Shown in pieces: positions 25,772 through 34,859 of a stretch of DNA of 64,000 bases. The notes under the pieces are model-generated. The model saw only the letters and a program-made list of their open reading frames with translations. It made no database searches and had not been told where the DNA came from. This DNA comes from Natronobacterium texcoconense. Its GTDB lineage: Archaea > Halobacteriota > Halobacteria > Halobacteriales > Natrialbaceae. Location: contig NZ_FNLC01000006.1 in NCBI RefSeq assembly GCF_900104065.1, forward strand, positions 1 through 64,000, given 5' to 3'. Position numbers and translations under genes: made by a program. Position 1 is the stretch's first letter. The number at the start of each line of letters is the position of its first letter.

Positions 25772-27213
25772 CTCGAGACGAAACGACAGACGAGACGGAT
25801 CCTGCCCCGATCGAGGTCAACGACGTCGCGGTCTCGTTCGGCGACGTCGACGTGCTCGAAGACGTTTCGTTCACCGTCGAGCCCGGAGAGTTCGTCGGGC
25901 TGGTCGGCCCGAACGGGGCAGGAAAGACGACACTCCTTCGGGTCCTCAGCGGCGCTCTCTCCCCGGACCGAGGACGAGTGACTATCGACGGAGACAGTAT
26001 CCACGATCTCTCCGCACGCGCCTCGAGTCGACGGGTCGCGGTCGTTCCCCAGGATACGACGCTCTCGTTTTCGTTCGACGTCCGGACGGTCGTCGAGATG
26101 GGACGATACCCGCATCGATCCCGGTTCACTCCGCCGGCCGAAACCGATCGAGCGGCAGTCGACCGGGCCCTCGAGCGTACACGAACGGAGACGTTCGCAG
26201 ACAGGTCCATCGACGAGGTCAGCGGCGGCCAGCGCCAGCGGGTCGTCATGGCTCGAGCCATCGCCCAGGAGACGCCCGCCCTGTTGCTCGACGAGCCGAC
26301 CGCGAGCCTCGACATCAACCACGCGATCGAGACGCTCGAGCTGGTCCGGGAACTGGTCGCCGACGGCCGGACGGCGGTCGCGGCGATCCACGACCTCGAT
26401 CTCGCTGCGCGGTACTGCGATCGGCTCGTCATGCTGGCCGACGGCGGCGTCAGAAGCGTCGGCCCGCCATCGGAGGTGCTCACGAGGGAGGCACTGGCCG
26501 ACGCGTTCGACGCGAACGCGACAGTCGTCCCGAACCCGGTGACGGGGACGGAGACGGTGACTGCGCTGTCGAACTCGGCAAGCTCGGTAGCCACCGCGGA
26601 GTCGCCCGAAACGGCCGGGGAGAGCGACGACCGAGGCGAGCCAGCCCGCCTCGAGCACGACGGCGGCCGGGAGACCCACGTCCACGTCGTTGGGACGGGA
26701 ACGACCGCCGCAGGGACGGTCGCCCGACTCGCAGCCGCCGACCTCTCGGTCTCCGTCGGCCCCGTCACCCAGGGTGTCGTGACCGAGACCGCGGATCGGC
26801 TCGAGGCCGAAACCATCACTGTCGATCCACACGCGCCGCTCTCCGATTCTCAGCGACGAAAACTCGAGGACGCCGTCGAATCCGCCGACGCGACGGTGCT
26901 CGCCGATCCCGTGATCAGTGCTGGCAACGAGTGCGTACTCGAGACACTCGAATCGGTCTCGTCGCTGGTCGTCGTCGATCGCCAGCCGCTCGAGGATCGG
27001 CTCTTCGCAGCGGCAACGGCGCGAACGCGGTACGAGCGGATTTGCGACCGTGCGATCGAGGCGTCTCCGGAGACGGTACTCGAGGCCCTCCAGCGTGTAC
27101 TGGCCGACGAGGAACGGACGGGAAACACCGGTGAGACTGCAGGCAGTCTGGAATCCGTTCGAGCCGATCCGGACGGCCCATCGGACTCGCCACTCGAGTC
27201 CTCGACGGACTGA
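25768..27213 (+). CDS. btuD: Cobalamin-type ABC ATPase with long C-terminal extension
   Basis: This 481-residue ATPase is nearly twice the normal BtuD length. Residues 1-260 are a canonical ATPase: Walker A GPNGAGKTT (47-55), signature VSGGQRQR (about 150-157), Walker B PALLLDEPTAS. A low-complexity linker (about 265-305) leads to a second domain, beginning HVHVVGTGTTAAGTVARLAAADLSVSVGPV and VVTETADRLEAETITVD. That region has a Rossmann-like GxGxxxAG pattern and no ATPase motifs. Similar fused forms are known among haloarchaea. The start GTG 25768 overlaps btuC. The extension's job is unknown; corrinoid handling is a guess. Confidence 0.88.
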   Translation: MTRDETTDETDPAPIEVNDVAVSFGDVDVLEDVSFTVEPGEFVGLVGPNGAGKTTLLRVLSGALSPDRGRVTIDGDSIHDLSARASSRRVAVVPQDTTLSFSFDVRTVVEMGRYPHRSRFTPPAETDRAAVDRALERTRTETFADRSIDEVSGGQRQRVVMARAIAQETPALLLDEPTASLDINHAIETLELVRELVADGRTAVAAIHDLDLAARYCDRLVMLADGGVRSVGPPSEVLTREALADAFDANATVVPNPVTGTETVTALSNSASSVATAESPETAGESDDRGEPARLEHDGGRETHVHVVGTGTTAAGTVARLAAADLSVSVGPVTQGVVTETADRLEAETITVDPHAPLSDSQRRKLEDAVESADATVLADPVISAGNECVLETLESVSSLVVVDRQPLEDRLFAAATARTRYERICDRAIEASPETVLEALQRVLADEERTGNTGETAGSLESVRADPDGPSDSPLESSTD

Positions 27214-27292
27214 TTCTCGGTCGAACCCCAGCCACCGAACGACAACGGCGAACTGAACGGTTTTTTACCCCTCCGTCACCGAGTGAACGCCA

Positions 27293-29167
27293 ATGACTGC
27301 GAGCGAGTACGACTACGACGAGCTCGGACTCGTCGCCGGGCTGGAAATCCACCAGCAACTCGATACGGCGACGAAACTGTTCTGCCAGTGTCCGACCGAA
27401 CTCCGCGAACCCGAGGAAGCCGAGCGAACGTTCACCCGCTACCTCCATCCTACCCGGAGCGAACTCGGCGAGATCGACGAGGCCGCCCTAGAGGAGAGCA
27501 AGGTCGACCGCGAGTTCGAGTATCTCGCGTACGACTCGACGTGTCTCGTCGAGGAAGACGACGAACCACCGCACGAACTCGACGAGGAAGCTCTCGAGAC
27601 CGTCCTCGAGATCTCCCAGCTGATGGAGATGAACCCCGTCGACCAGGCTCACGTCATGCGAAAGCTCGTCGTCGACGGCTCGAACACCTCCGGGTTCCAG
27701 CGTTCGACTCTCATCGCGACTGGCGGTGAGATCGAGACGAGCGACGGCGCAGTCGGCATCGAGGACCTCATGCTCGAGGAAGAAAGCGCCCAGCGCGTCG
27801 AAGAGACCGACGACGGCGTCCGCTACAGCCTCGACCGACTCGGCATCCCGCTGGTCGAGATCGGGACGAGTCCGGACATCTCGACGCCCGAACAGGCGCT
27901 CGAGGCCGCCGAACGGATCGGGATGCTGCTTCGGTCGACGGGCAAGGTCAAACGCGGTCTGGGGACGATCCGCCAGGACGTCAACGTCTCGATCGAGGAG
28001 GGTGCCCGCGTCGAGATCAAGGGCGTCCAGAGTCTCGACGACATCGACGACATCGTCCGCAACGAGGTCGCTCGGCAGGTCGAACTCGTCGAGATCGCCG
28101 ACGATCTGGCCGACCGCGAGGCCGAGGTCGGCGAGACCCAGGACGTGACCGAGGTCTTCGAGGGCACCGACAGCGGCGTCATCAGTGGGGCACTGAATTC
28201 GGGCGGCTCCGTGATGGCCGTCCCACTCTACGGCTTCGACGGACTCGTCGGCCGAGAGATCGCACCAGATCGCCGTCTCGGTACCGAGTTCTCCGACCAC
28301 GCCAAACGCCACGGCGCGGGCGGCATCTTCCACACCGACGAACTGCCGGCCTACGGCGTCACCGAAGACGAAGTCACAGCCCTGCGAGACGCCGTCGGTG
28401 CTGGCTCCGAGGACGCCGTCGCCATCGTCGCCGACGATACCGACGTCGCGAAGGCCTCGATCGAGGCAGTCGCCGAACGCGCGGAGACCGCATTCGAGGG
28501 CGTCCCCGAGGAGACACGCGGTGCGAACGACGACGGGACGACCCGCTACCTGCGGCCGCTGCCCGGCGCGGCACGAATGTACCCCGAGACGGACGTTCCG
28601 CCCGTCGAACCCGACCCGAGTGACGTCCCCGAACCCGAACTGCTGACCGAGAAGGTCGAACGCTACCAGGACGAGTACGACCTCGGCGAAGGGCTAGCCG
28701 AACAGGTCGCCTACGGGAAGCACATGCCACTGTTCGAGGACGTCGTCGCCAACGGGATCGATCCCACGCTCGCAGCATCGACCCTCGAGTCGACGCTGAC
28801 CGAACTCCGCCGTGACGACGTCCCCGTCGAGAACCTCGAGGACGAACATCTGCGTGGCGTGCTCGAGATGGTCGAGGACGGCGACCTGCCCAACGAGGGC
28901 GTCGGCGACCTGCTCGAGGCGCTGGCCGAGAACCCCGACCGGACGCCCGAAGAGGCAGCCGAAGCGGAAGGTCTCGGCGGTGCCGACGAAGAGGAGGTCC
29001 GCGAGGCCGTCGCCGAGGTCGTCGAGCGAAACGAGTCGCAGGTCGAAGAAGAGGGCATGCAGGCGTTCTCCGGGCTCATGGGCGAGTGTATGGGTGCGCT
29101 CCGCGGGAAGGCCGACGGCGACCTCGTGAGCCAGTTGCTCCGCGAGGAGATTCAGAAACGAGCCTGA
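27293..29167 (+). CDS. gatE: Glu-tRNA(Gln) amidotransferase subunit E
   Basis: This 624-residue subunit is archaeal-specific and works with GatD to turn Glu-tRNA(Gln) into Gln-tRNA(Gln). Seen: the GatB-like kinase domain (LGLVAGLEIHQQLDTATKLFCQCP, NPVDQAHVMRKLVVDGSNTSGFQRS, GIPLVEIGTSPDISTPEQA, LRSTGKVKRGLGTIRQDVNVSI), an inserted AspRS-like domain (about 285-400), and a C-terminal helical/YqeY-like tail (about 450-624) for tRNA binding, ending FSGLMGECMGALRGKADGDLVSQLL. ATG 27293. No gatD is in the window. Confidence 0.97.
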   Translation: MTASEYDYDELGLVAGLEIHQQLDTATKLFCQCPTELREPEEAERTFTRYLHPTRSELGEIDEAALEESKVDREFEYLAYDSTCLVEEDDEPPHELDEEALETVLEISQLMEMNPVDQAHVMRKLVVDGSNTSGFQRSTLIATGGEIETSDGAVGIEDLMLEEESAQRVEETDDGVRYSLDRLGIPLVEIGTSPDISTPEQALEAAERIGMLLRSTGKVKRGLGTIRQDVNVSIEEGARVEIKGVQSLDDIDDIVRNEVARQVELVEIADDLADREAEVGETQDVTEVFEGTDSGVISGALNSGGSVMAVPLYGFDGLVGREIAPDRRLGTEFSDHAKRHGAGGIFHTDELPAYGVTEDEVTALRDAVGAGSEDAVAIVADDTDVAKASIEAVAERAETAFEGVPEETRGANDDGTTRYLRPLPGAARMYPETDVPPVEPDPSDVPEPELLTEKVERYQDEYDLGEGLAEQVAYGKHMPLFEDVVANGIDPTLAASTLESTLTELRRDDVPVENLEDEHLRGVLEMVEDGDLPNEGVGDLLEALAENPDRTPEEAAEAEGLGGADEEEVREAVAEVVERNESQVEEEGMQAFSGLMGECMGALRGKADGDLVSQLLREEIQKRA

Positions 29168-29203
29168 ACTGAACCGATCGAACTGGTTCGAACTCGAGTG
29201 TTT

Positions 29204-29557
29204 CTACGTTCCGGGCACGCCAGCCGCGTCGAACGTCGTGTAGCCGGCGAACGCGAGAGCGTACAACACGACGATCACGGCGATCCACGCGACCAGCGTG
29301 ATCCCCGCTGCGTCGATCCAGCCGCCGGGGTACCGCCGTTTGACGACTCCGAGATAGGCAAGCAGGACAAGCGCCGGGCCGAGCAGCGGAATCCAGCCGA
29401 AGAGGAATCCGACGACGCTCCAGACGATCGCACCGAACAGCGCGGTGAACACCGCGTAGGTGTAGTCGCTGACGTCTGCGATTACCATCGCGCCGACGTG
29501 GATCCCGAGCGCGCCGATGAGGAGGCTGACGACGAAAACGACGATACTGTCGATCAT
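29204..29557 (-). CDS. Four-helix membrane protein, unknown function
   Basis: This 117-residue protein has four hydrophobic segments (about 3-25, 32-54, 56-72 and 84-104) and a conserved-looking GWIPLLGPALVLLAYLGVVKRRYPGGW loop. ATG 29557 is preferred over an upstream start that adds a polar leader. It stands tail to tail with gatE, 36 bases away. I recognise no family; the size and layout suggest a small haloarchaeal membrane protein. Confidence 0.65.
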   Translation of the reverse strand: MIDSIVVFVVSLLIGALGIHVGAMVIADVSDYTYAVFTALFGAIVWSVVGFLFGWIPLLGPALVLLAYLGVVKRRYPGGWIDAAGITLVAWIAVIVVLYALAFAGYTTFDAAGVPGT

Positions 29558-29656
29558 GTTGGCTCGTTCCCACCATTTCTGGGACGAAACCAAATAGCTG
29601 GCTACTGTTCGCCGGTCGGCGACCGGTCGAGCGAAAGACGGCTCGAGTCAGCCAGC

Positions 29657-30139
29657 TCAGTCGTCGACCAGTTCCTCGAGCAGCGTCTCTAGCTCGTAGC
29701 TCTGTAACGCGTCCCGCTCCTCGATCGCGGAAATCACGAACGTCGAGTCGGTTCGGTCGACGCCCTCGAGTTGCTCGAAGTCGGCGATGAGTCGTTCGAC
29801 GGTCTCGCTGCTGCTCAGGCGTGCGAGGACGATGAAGTCGGTTTCGCCCATCGTGAAGTAGACGTTCGTGACGCCTTCGATCGTCAGCAGACGGTCCGCG
29901 AACTCCTCGTAGGAACCCTGGTAGTCCGCGTGCACTTCGACGATGACTGTTACGCCGAGGCCGAGTTCCTCGAGGTCGATCTCGTACCGATCGTTCGCGA
30001 TGATCCCCTCTTCGCGGAGGTTCGAGAGTCGGTAGTGGATCGTCGACACCGGAATGTCTGTCGCCTCGTGGAGCCGTTCCGGGCTTCCGGTCTCGAGTTC
30101 GGAGATAGCCTTCAGCAAGCGCACGTCGCGTTCGTCCAT
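29657..30139 (-). CDS. Lrp/AsnC-family transcription regulator
   Basis: This 160-residue protein has an N-terminal winged helix (about 1-60: DERDVRLLKAISELETGSPERLHEATDIPVSTIHYRLSNLREEGII) and a C-terminal RAM effector domain (about 65-150: VTVIVEVHADYQGSYEEFADRLLTIEGVTNVYFTMGETDFIVLAR). The Gly-rich GETDF turn is where Lrp proteins bind amino acids. The ATG is at 30139. It lies divergent from an EamA transporter gene; a dyad at 30234-30255 between them may be its operator. Target genes are unknown, but the transporter is a likely one. Confidence 0.92.
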   Translation of the reverse strand: MDERDVRLLKAISELETGSPERLHEATDIPVSTIHYRLSNLREEGIIANDRYEIDLEELGLGVTVIVEVHADYQGSYEEFADRLLTIEGVTNVYFTMGETDFIVLARLSSSETVERLIADFEQLEGVDRTDSTFVISAIEERDALQSYELETLLEELVDD

Positions 30140-30233
30140 GCACGGACGGTCACGACGGAACGGGATAAATGTCCTTCACTCGAGGTAATTGAAGATATCT
30201 ACAAAGAGTGCATCCGATGTAGTGTCCTGTTCG

Positions 30234-30255
30234 AATCACATCCATATGTGTGATT
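30234..30255. promoter_or_regulatory. Inverted repeat between the Lrp gene and eamA
   Basis: AATCACA (30234-30240) and TGTGATT (30249-30255) form a 7-bp dyad around 8 bases, lying between two divergent genes. Its size suits a dimeric regulator such as Lrp. A TATA-like tctaaatac (30289-30297) follows, about 25 bases before the eamA ATG at 30322. Confidence 0.5.
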
Positions 30256-30321
30256 CTGTATTCGTCGAAACGGCGCGTCTTGTAGAAGGATCTAAATACG
30301 TCCGTGAGTTTCGAACTGCGT

Positions 30322-31350
30322 ATGACTCTACTCGGATCTCTTCCGGACACGTACCGGGATGGGGTGTTCTTTTCGATACTGGCACTCTGCTGGGGAAGTT
30401 CGTTCGTCGCGATCGAAATCGGCCTCGAGTACGTTCCACCGCTGCTGTTCGCAGGGCTTCGCTACGCGCTCGCGGGTGCGATCGTCCTCGGCTACGCGTA
30501 TCTCGCAACCGATCGGATTCGTCCCGCTACGTTCGGCGAGTGGCTCGCCGTCAGCGTCGCCGGTGTGTTCGTCATCGCGCTCTATCACGGGCTGTTGTAC
30601 ATCGGTGAACTGTACGTCTCGGGCGCGGTCGCCGCGACGGTCGTCAGCACGGCTCCGATCCTCACCGTCGCCTTCGCAGGCGTCTTGTTACCCAGCGAGC
30701 GCCTGAGCCCTGTCGGTGTCTTCGGGTTCATCCTGGGACTTGTCGGCGTAGTTCTGGTGGTCCAGCCGACGCCGGGAATGCTCGGCGACGACGTGACCTA
30801 CGGTGCCGCACTCGTCTTCGCCTCCGCCGTCGCGTTCGCGCTCGGGGGCGTTCTCGTGCGTCCGATCGAGTCGAACCTTCCGCTCGAGACGCTACAGGCC
30901 TGGGCAATGTTACTCGGCGCGGGCGTGTTACTCGGCTGGGCGGCTCTGCGTGGCGAGTCGGTAGCAGCGATCGAGTTCACGACGACGGCGATCCTCTCGT
31001 ATGTCTATCTCACGTTCGTCTCCGGTGTCTTCGCCTTCCTGCTGTACTTCCAGCTGCTCGATCGCAGCGGGGCAGTCCAGGTCAACCTGGTCGGCTACGC
31101 CGAACCCGCGGTCGCCATCGTCGTGAGCTGGATCCTGCTCGGCTCGGTCGTCGACTCGCTGACGATCGTCGGGCTCGTGACGATCCTCGTCGGGTTCGTC
31201 GTCATCAAACGCCACGCAATTCGACGGCTCGTCCGCCCGTACTGGCCGTCGGACGGAATCCAGCGACCACACGTACCGGACGTCTCGAGCGATCACCAAC
31301 CGACGCGTACAGATGGCGGAACGTCGTCGGAGTCCGACTCCCTCGAGTAG
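30322..31350 (+). CDS. EamA/DMT-family transporter
   Basis: This 342-residue protein has ten hydrophobic helices in two EamA repeats: LALCWGSSFVAIEIGLEYVPPLLFAGLRYALAGAIV in the first half, and VFASAVAFALGGVLVRPI onwards with AVAIVVSWILLGSVVDSLTIVGLVTILVGFVVI in the second. It is a metabolite exporter of the drug/metabolite superfamily; the substrate is not known. The ATG at 30322 fits a leaderless start after the TATA-like box; a GTG at 30304 would be too close to that box. A polar tail of about 50 residues follows. Confidence 0.9.
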   Translation: MTLLGSLPDTYRDGVFFSILALCWGSSFVAIEIGLEYVPPLLFAGLRYALAGAIVLGYAYLATDRIRPATFGEWLAVSVAGVFVIALYHGLLYIGELYVSGAVAATVVSTAPILTVAFAGVLLPSERLSPVGVFGFILGLVGVVLVVQPTPGMLGDDVTYGAALVFASAVAFALGGVLVRPIESNLPLETLQAWAMLLGAGVLLGWAALRGESVAAIEFTTTAILSYVYLTFVSGVFAFLLYFQLLDRSGAVQVNLVGYAEPAVAIVVSWILLGSVVDSLTIVGLVTILVGFVVIKRHAIRRLVRPYWPSDGIQRPHVPDVSSDHQPTRTDGGTSSESDSLE

Positions 31351-31710
31351 CCATCACCGTACCGGCGCCGCCGACCTGGTCGAACACGTCGGATCTGGGG
31401 TCGTGAAAACAGACAACTAAGTGGTACGTTTCGGAGACGCTATTTTCCGACCCGATAGATACTCAATTAGTAAACAGAGTAAAAGCCGCCGCAGTCATGC
31501 GGTTATGATCGGTTCTTCTCGTGGCAGGTCGTTCTATTCGGCCCAAACGGTTATCAGTCAGACGGAAACAGTTATATGTTCGAAATGACCCAAACAATTA
31601 TATAATTGAATGTTGACTTCCGGACAGATACCGATTCGGACCGCGATCGGCAATCGGTTCGAGGCCGGTCGTCGTTCGAATTCGAGCGGTTATACGGGGG
31701 AAATCGACTC
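31351..31710 (+). promoter_or_regulatory. Intergenic region with three direct repeats and a palindromic TATA-like box
   Basis: 360 bases without a supported gene. Three related direct repeats, CAAACGGTTAT (31544), GAAACAGTTATAT (31565) and CAAACAATTATAT (31591), sit 21 and 26 bases apart. The last merges into CAATTATATAATTG (31595-31608), a perfect 14-bp palindrome. This may be a regulated promoter for the HEAT-repeat gene. The sequence from 31351 to 31540 shows nothing I recognise. Confidence 0.4.
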
Positions 31711-32988
31711 ATGCAAGACGGAGATACGGCGTATCTGTACGAACTCGCTCGTGACTCCAGAGAACAGGAGTTACTCGAGTACCTGACGGAAGCGAACGAT
31801 CCAGTCGTCCGGTACCGGGCAGCGGAATTGCTCGGCGGCCTCGAGACGGGGACGAGTCCGGAACTCGAAGAACGCATCGGGGCAGCGTTACTTCGGGCCG
31901 TCCGGACGGACGATCGAAACGAGGTCCGTGCCGCCGCGATCAACGCGATGTACCTCCGCGAGGAAGGATATCTGGACCGGTTACTCGCGGAGGTCACGGC
32001 GGCCGGTCCCGACGGAACACCGGAGTGGATGGGAGTCGACCGAACCGCCGACTGGCTCGACACCGACTATCCCGAGTTCCGACTGATCGCAGCCACTGCC
32101 CTCGGACGGATCGGCAGTGACGCCGCGACGGACGCGCTCGTCGGTGTGATCGGCGATCCGGACGTACGCGTCAGAACCAAAGCACTCGGGGCGTGTGCCA
32201 GGATCGGTGATCCAAGCTGTATCGACGCGGTCGCGTCCCGACTGGACGATCCACAACGACGCGTTCGTCGTACCGCCGTCATGTCGCTTGCTTCGATCGG
32301 GACAGAGCGGTCGATTCAGGCGCTTGCGTCCGCAGCACGGTCGGGTAGCGAGGACGTCCGCGCTATCGCGATCGGTTCGCTCGATCAGTTCGGCTCTCCA
32401 GCGCCGCTGCCGCTCTTGCTCGACGGACTCGAGGACAGGTCCGAGCAGGTTCGCCGGACTGCGGCACGAACGCTGCTCGAACTGCTGGCCAACGCTCCCA
32501 GCGACCGGAGCCACGAGGTTCGCCACGAAATCGCCGAGCGGATCTGCGATGCAGCCCCGCCGAATCTGCCCTCGGAACTCCTGGCGATCCTGGACGAAAA
32601 TCAACCGCAGTACGTTCGACGGAACGCGACCTGGTTGCTCGGGCACGTTGCCGAACACGGGGTAGAACTGCCGGACGAGAGCGTGGACTATCTCGTCGAA
32701 GCCCTCGACGATCCCGACGAGATCACTGCAGAGTTTGCACTCTCGACGCTGGCCGAACTGGACGACTCCGGACTGGTCGATCGACTCGAGGCGTTCGTAG
32801 ACCGCGACGATCTCTCCGGGGCTGCGAAGTCGAGAGCCGAGTTCGTCCTTCGAAAGCAGACGACTCGCGGTCCATCGCGGAAAGCAGTCGTCGACTCTGT
32901 GGAGTACACCTACGTCGCCGAACCGTTCGATTACACGGCGAAAAAGCGGGGACAGGGAGCGGGATCGTGGATCGAATCGACAGAATGA
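31711..32988 (+). CDS. HEAT-repeat protein (PBS-lyase-like)
   Basis: This 425-residue protein is built of about ten HEAT/armadillo-like helical pairs, for example YLTEANDPVVRYRAAELLGG, LIAATALGRIGSDAATDALVGVIGDPDVRVRTKALGACARIGD and RRVRRTAVMSLASIGTERSIQALASAARSGSEDVRAIAIGSL. Such stacks are protein-binding scaffolds; some act as bilin lyases, but no bilin pathway is in view. The last 40 residues (AVVDSVEYTYVAEPFDYTAKKRGQ) are basic and not a repeat. Start ATG 31711; the frame extends upstream only through a TTG. Confidence 0.82.
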   Translation: MQDGDTAYLYELARDSREQELLEYLTEANDPVVRYRAAELLGGLETGTSPELEERIGAALLRAVRTDDRNEVRAAAINAMYLREEGYLDRLLAEVTAAGPDGTPEWMGVDRTADWLDTDYPEFRLIAATALGRIGSDAATDALVGVIGDPDVRVRTKALGACARIGDPSCIDAVASRLDDPQRRVRRTAVMSLASIGTERSIQALASAARSGSEDVRAIAIGSLDQFGSPAPLPLLLDGLEDRSEQVRRTAARTLLELLANAPSDRSHEVRHEIAERICDAAPPNLPSELLAILDENQPQYVRRNATWLLGHVAEHGVELPDESVDYLVEALDDPDEITAEFALSTLAELDDSGLVDRLEAFVDRDDLSGAAKSRAEFVLRKQTTRGPSRKAVVDSVEYTYVAEPFDYTAKKRGQGAGSWIESTE

Positions 32989-33103
32989 GTTCACGAATCC
33001 GAACACGGCGACAGAACGAACGAATCGGAGCACGGCCGAACCTGCGTGTTACGGTCCAGCGACGGCCGTCCGGAAATGCGTCACTCGAGGATGACCGAAA
33101 ACG

Positions 33104-33967
33104 ATGACTGACATACCGCCGAAAGCGACGTTGCAGCGTAAAACCGACGTAACACACAGCTGGAGTTGCCGTCGATGTGAGTTCGCCGTCTGGTCGCAAA
33201 CGCGAGACGTGGTACGGGAAGCAGTCCGTACCCACCTGTTCGACCACAACGAACGGGCACTCTCCAGGGAAGGCTACCAGTTCCGCTGGAACTGCCCCCG
33301 CTGTGGCGCGGCCAGGGCGAAACACGAGAAGGAAGACGCTGTATGGTCGTTCGAACAGCACCTCTTCGATCACGTCGAACAACAGCTCGAGACGGACACC
33401 CACGTCACTGACGAGATCGGATCGGCGGGCAACGCCCTGGTACTGTCGTCGCCGGAGCGGGCAAACGACGCCCGCATCCACTTCTTCGACTCCTGTGACG
33501 TTGCGATTCTCGTGACGACTGCAGTCGCGGATCGACTGCGATTGCTCGCGGAACGAGGCTCGTCGTGGCCGGATCGAACGATCGTTCTGACGACGGAAGA
33601 ACGACCGCTTGCGTCGGTCGACGACCTCGATCTTCGCGACGTCCCACTCGAGGTCGTCGAACTGGATCGGACGCTCGGACTGGACGAGGTCGGGGAGACG
33701 ATCTCGCGTGTCATCGCCGAACACAACTCGCCGAACGCGGACGTCTCGCTTGCCTTCGACATGCTTTCGGAGGTGCTCGCGACGAACGACCTTGAGCCGG
33801 CGTTTACGTTCTTCCACCTGCTCACGGAGCGAGTCGAAACCGCCGACGCGTTCGCTCACTTCTACTGTGACCCAGACACGACGGCCGCACCGACGATGAA
33901 CCTGCTCTCGGAACTGTTCGACGCTCGCCTCTCCGTGACGGAGGACCGATTCGTTCTCGAGTCCTGA
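33104..33967 (+). CDS. Two-zinc-finger protein with a C-terminal haloarchaeal regulatory domain
   Basis: This 287-residue protein has two CxxC...HxxxH-like knuckles: CRRCEF (about 23-28) with HLFDH (44-48), and CPRCGA (about 64-69) with HLFDH. A central Rossmann-like segment (about 100-210: ALVLSSPERANDARIHFFDSCDVAILVTTAVADRLRLLA) leads to a C-terminal block AFTFFHLLTERVETADAFAHFYCDPDTTAAPTMNLLSELFDARLS, which I associate with haloarchaeal DUF7504/DUF835-like signal proteins, not with certainty. The zinc fingers suggest DNA binding. It follows the HEAT protein by 115 bases on the same strand. Confidence 0.65.
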   Translation: MTDIPPKATLQRKTDVTHSWSCRRCEFAVWSQTRDVVREAVRTHLFDHNERALSREGYQFRWNCPRCGAARAKHEKEDAVWSFEQHLFDHVEQQLETDTHVTDEIGSAGNALVLSSPERANDARIHFFDSCDVAILVTTAVADRLRLLAERGSSWPDRTIVLTTEERPLASVDDLDLRDVPLEVVELDRTLGLDEVGETISRVIAEHNSPNADVSLAFDMLSEVLATNDLEPAFTFFHLLTERVETADAFAHFYCDPDTTAAPTMNLLSELFDARLSVTEDRFVLES

Positions 33968-34185
33968 CGGGCGAATCCAGTGGCCGGCTACCGTTCGTAT
34001 CCACTATCCTGATTGTCGCCGTCCTCGAGAACGAGTACGGCCACTCGGTTCGGCCCGGCATCGAGCCGAGACCACCTCACTACTCGAGCGGAATCGATCG
34101 TAGAGAGATTGTATCGACGGCCTATGGCCAGTGATACCACGCCCACCACCAAGATTTATCAGCGAGAACGTGGCCGATCCGAACG

Positions 34186-34812
34186 ATGACGGAATCGCCG
34201 ATTACAATCGTATGTCACGTCCGTGCGCCCTTGCTCCTGGAACCGGTCGACAGCCAGGTCGAGACCCTGCAGGCGTGTGAGTCCGAGGGAACGGTCGACG
34301 ACCTGCTGCTTCGAAGCTGGCCGAAAGAAGTCACGCGGTCGGAGACCAGTCCCCACCAGGAGGTCCTCGAGACGTTCGAGCGATTCGAGTCGTGGGCCGA
34401 CCGCCGCGGCGTGAGCATTCGTCCGCCGTTCAGAGAACGCACGAGGACCTCGCTGACCGGCGAGACACGGGAGCTGTTGATGACGCCGCTGCTCTGTCTC
34501 GAGGTCTACGAGGACGACGAACTGGTCGGCGTGTTCCCCCACTCCGACGACGAGACCGACGAGACCGCCACGACCGACGAGGCCATCGCCACGCTTCGAA
34601 CTGGCGAGGTGCCGACGCCGCTGGGCGAACTGCCCACCGAATCCGCAGGCGAGAACGACGGGACCTGTCCCGACTGTGGCGACCAGTTAGTCGACGGCCA
34701 GGGGCTGTTCGCCTGCCGGGAATGTGGCTGGCTCGGAACGGTCGACGATGCCGGTCAGTTCGTCTCGCAGGAGTCGCCGACTCGAGCGGAAGAGACGCCG
34801 ACGATCCCGTAG
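34186..34812 (+). CDS. Conserved haloarchaeal protein with C-terminal zinc ribbon
   Basis: This 208-residue protein has an N-terminal alpha/beta domain (about 1-120: TIVCHVRAPLLLEPVDSQVETLQACESEGTVDDLLLRSWPKEV, then FERFESWADRRGVSIRPPF and LLCLEVYEDDELVGVFPHSD) resembling a widespread haloarchaeal family of unknown function. An acidic linker follows, then a zinc ribbon CPDCGDQLVDGQGLFACRECGWLG. It ends in a short polar tail. ATG 34186 is about 25 bases after a TATA-like aagatttatc. It stands alone; a role in transcription or RNA binding is a guess. Confidence 0.7.
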   Translation: MTESPITIVCHVRAPLLLEPVDSQVETLQACESEGTVDDLLLRSWPKEVTRSETSPHQEVLETFERFESWADRRGVSIRPPFRERTRTSLTGETRELLMTPLLCLEVYEDDELVGVFPHSDDETDETATTDEAIATLRTGEVPTPLGELPTESAGENDGTCPDCGDQLVDGQGLFACRECGWLGTVDDAGQFVSQESPTRAEETPTIP

Positions 34813-34859
34813 CCGGATAGCGAGGGTGTTGCTTTCGATACGACGGACGAGTAGCCGAC

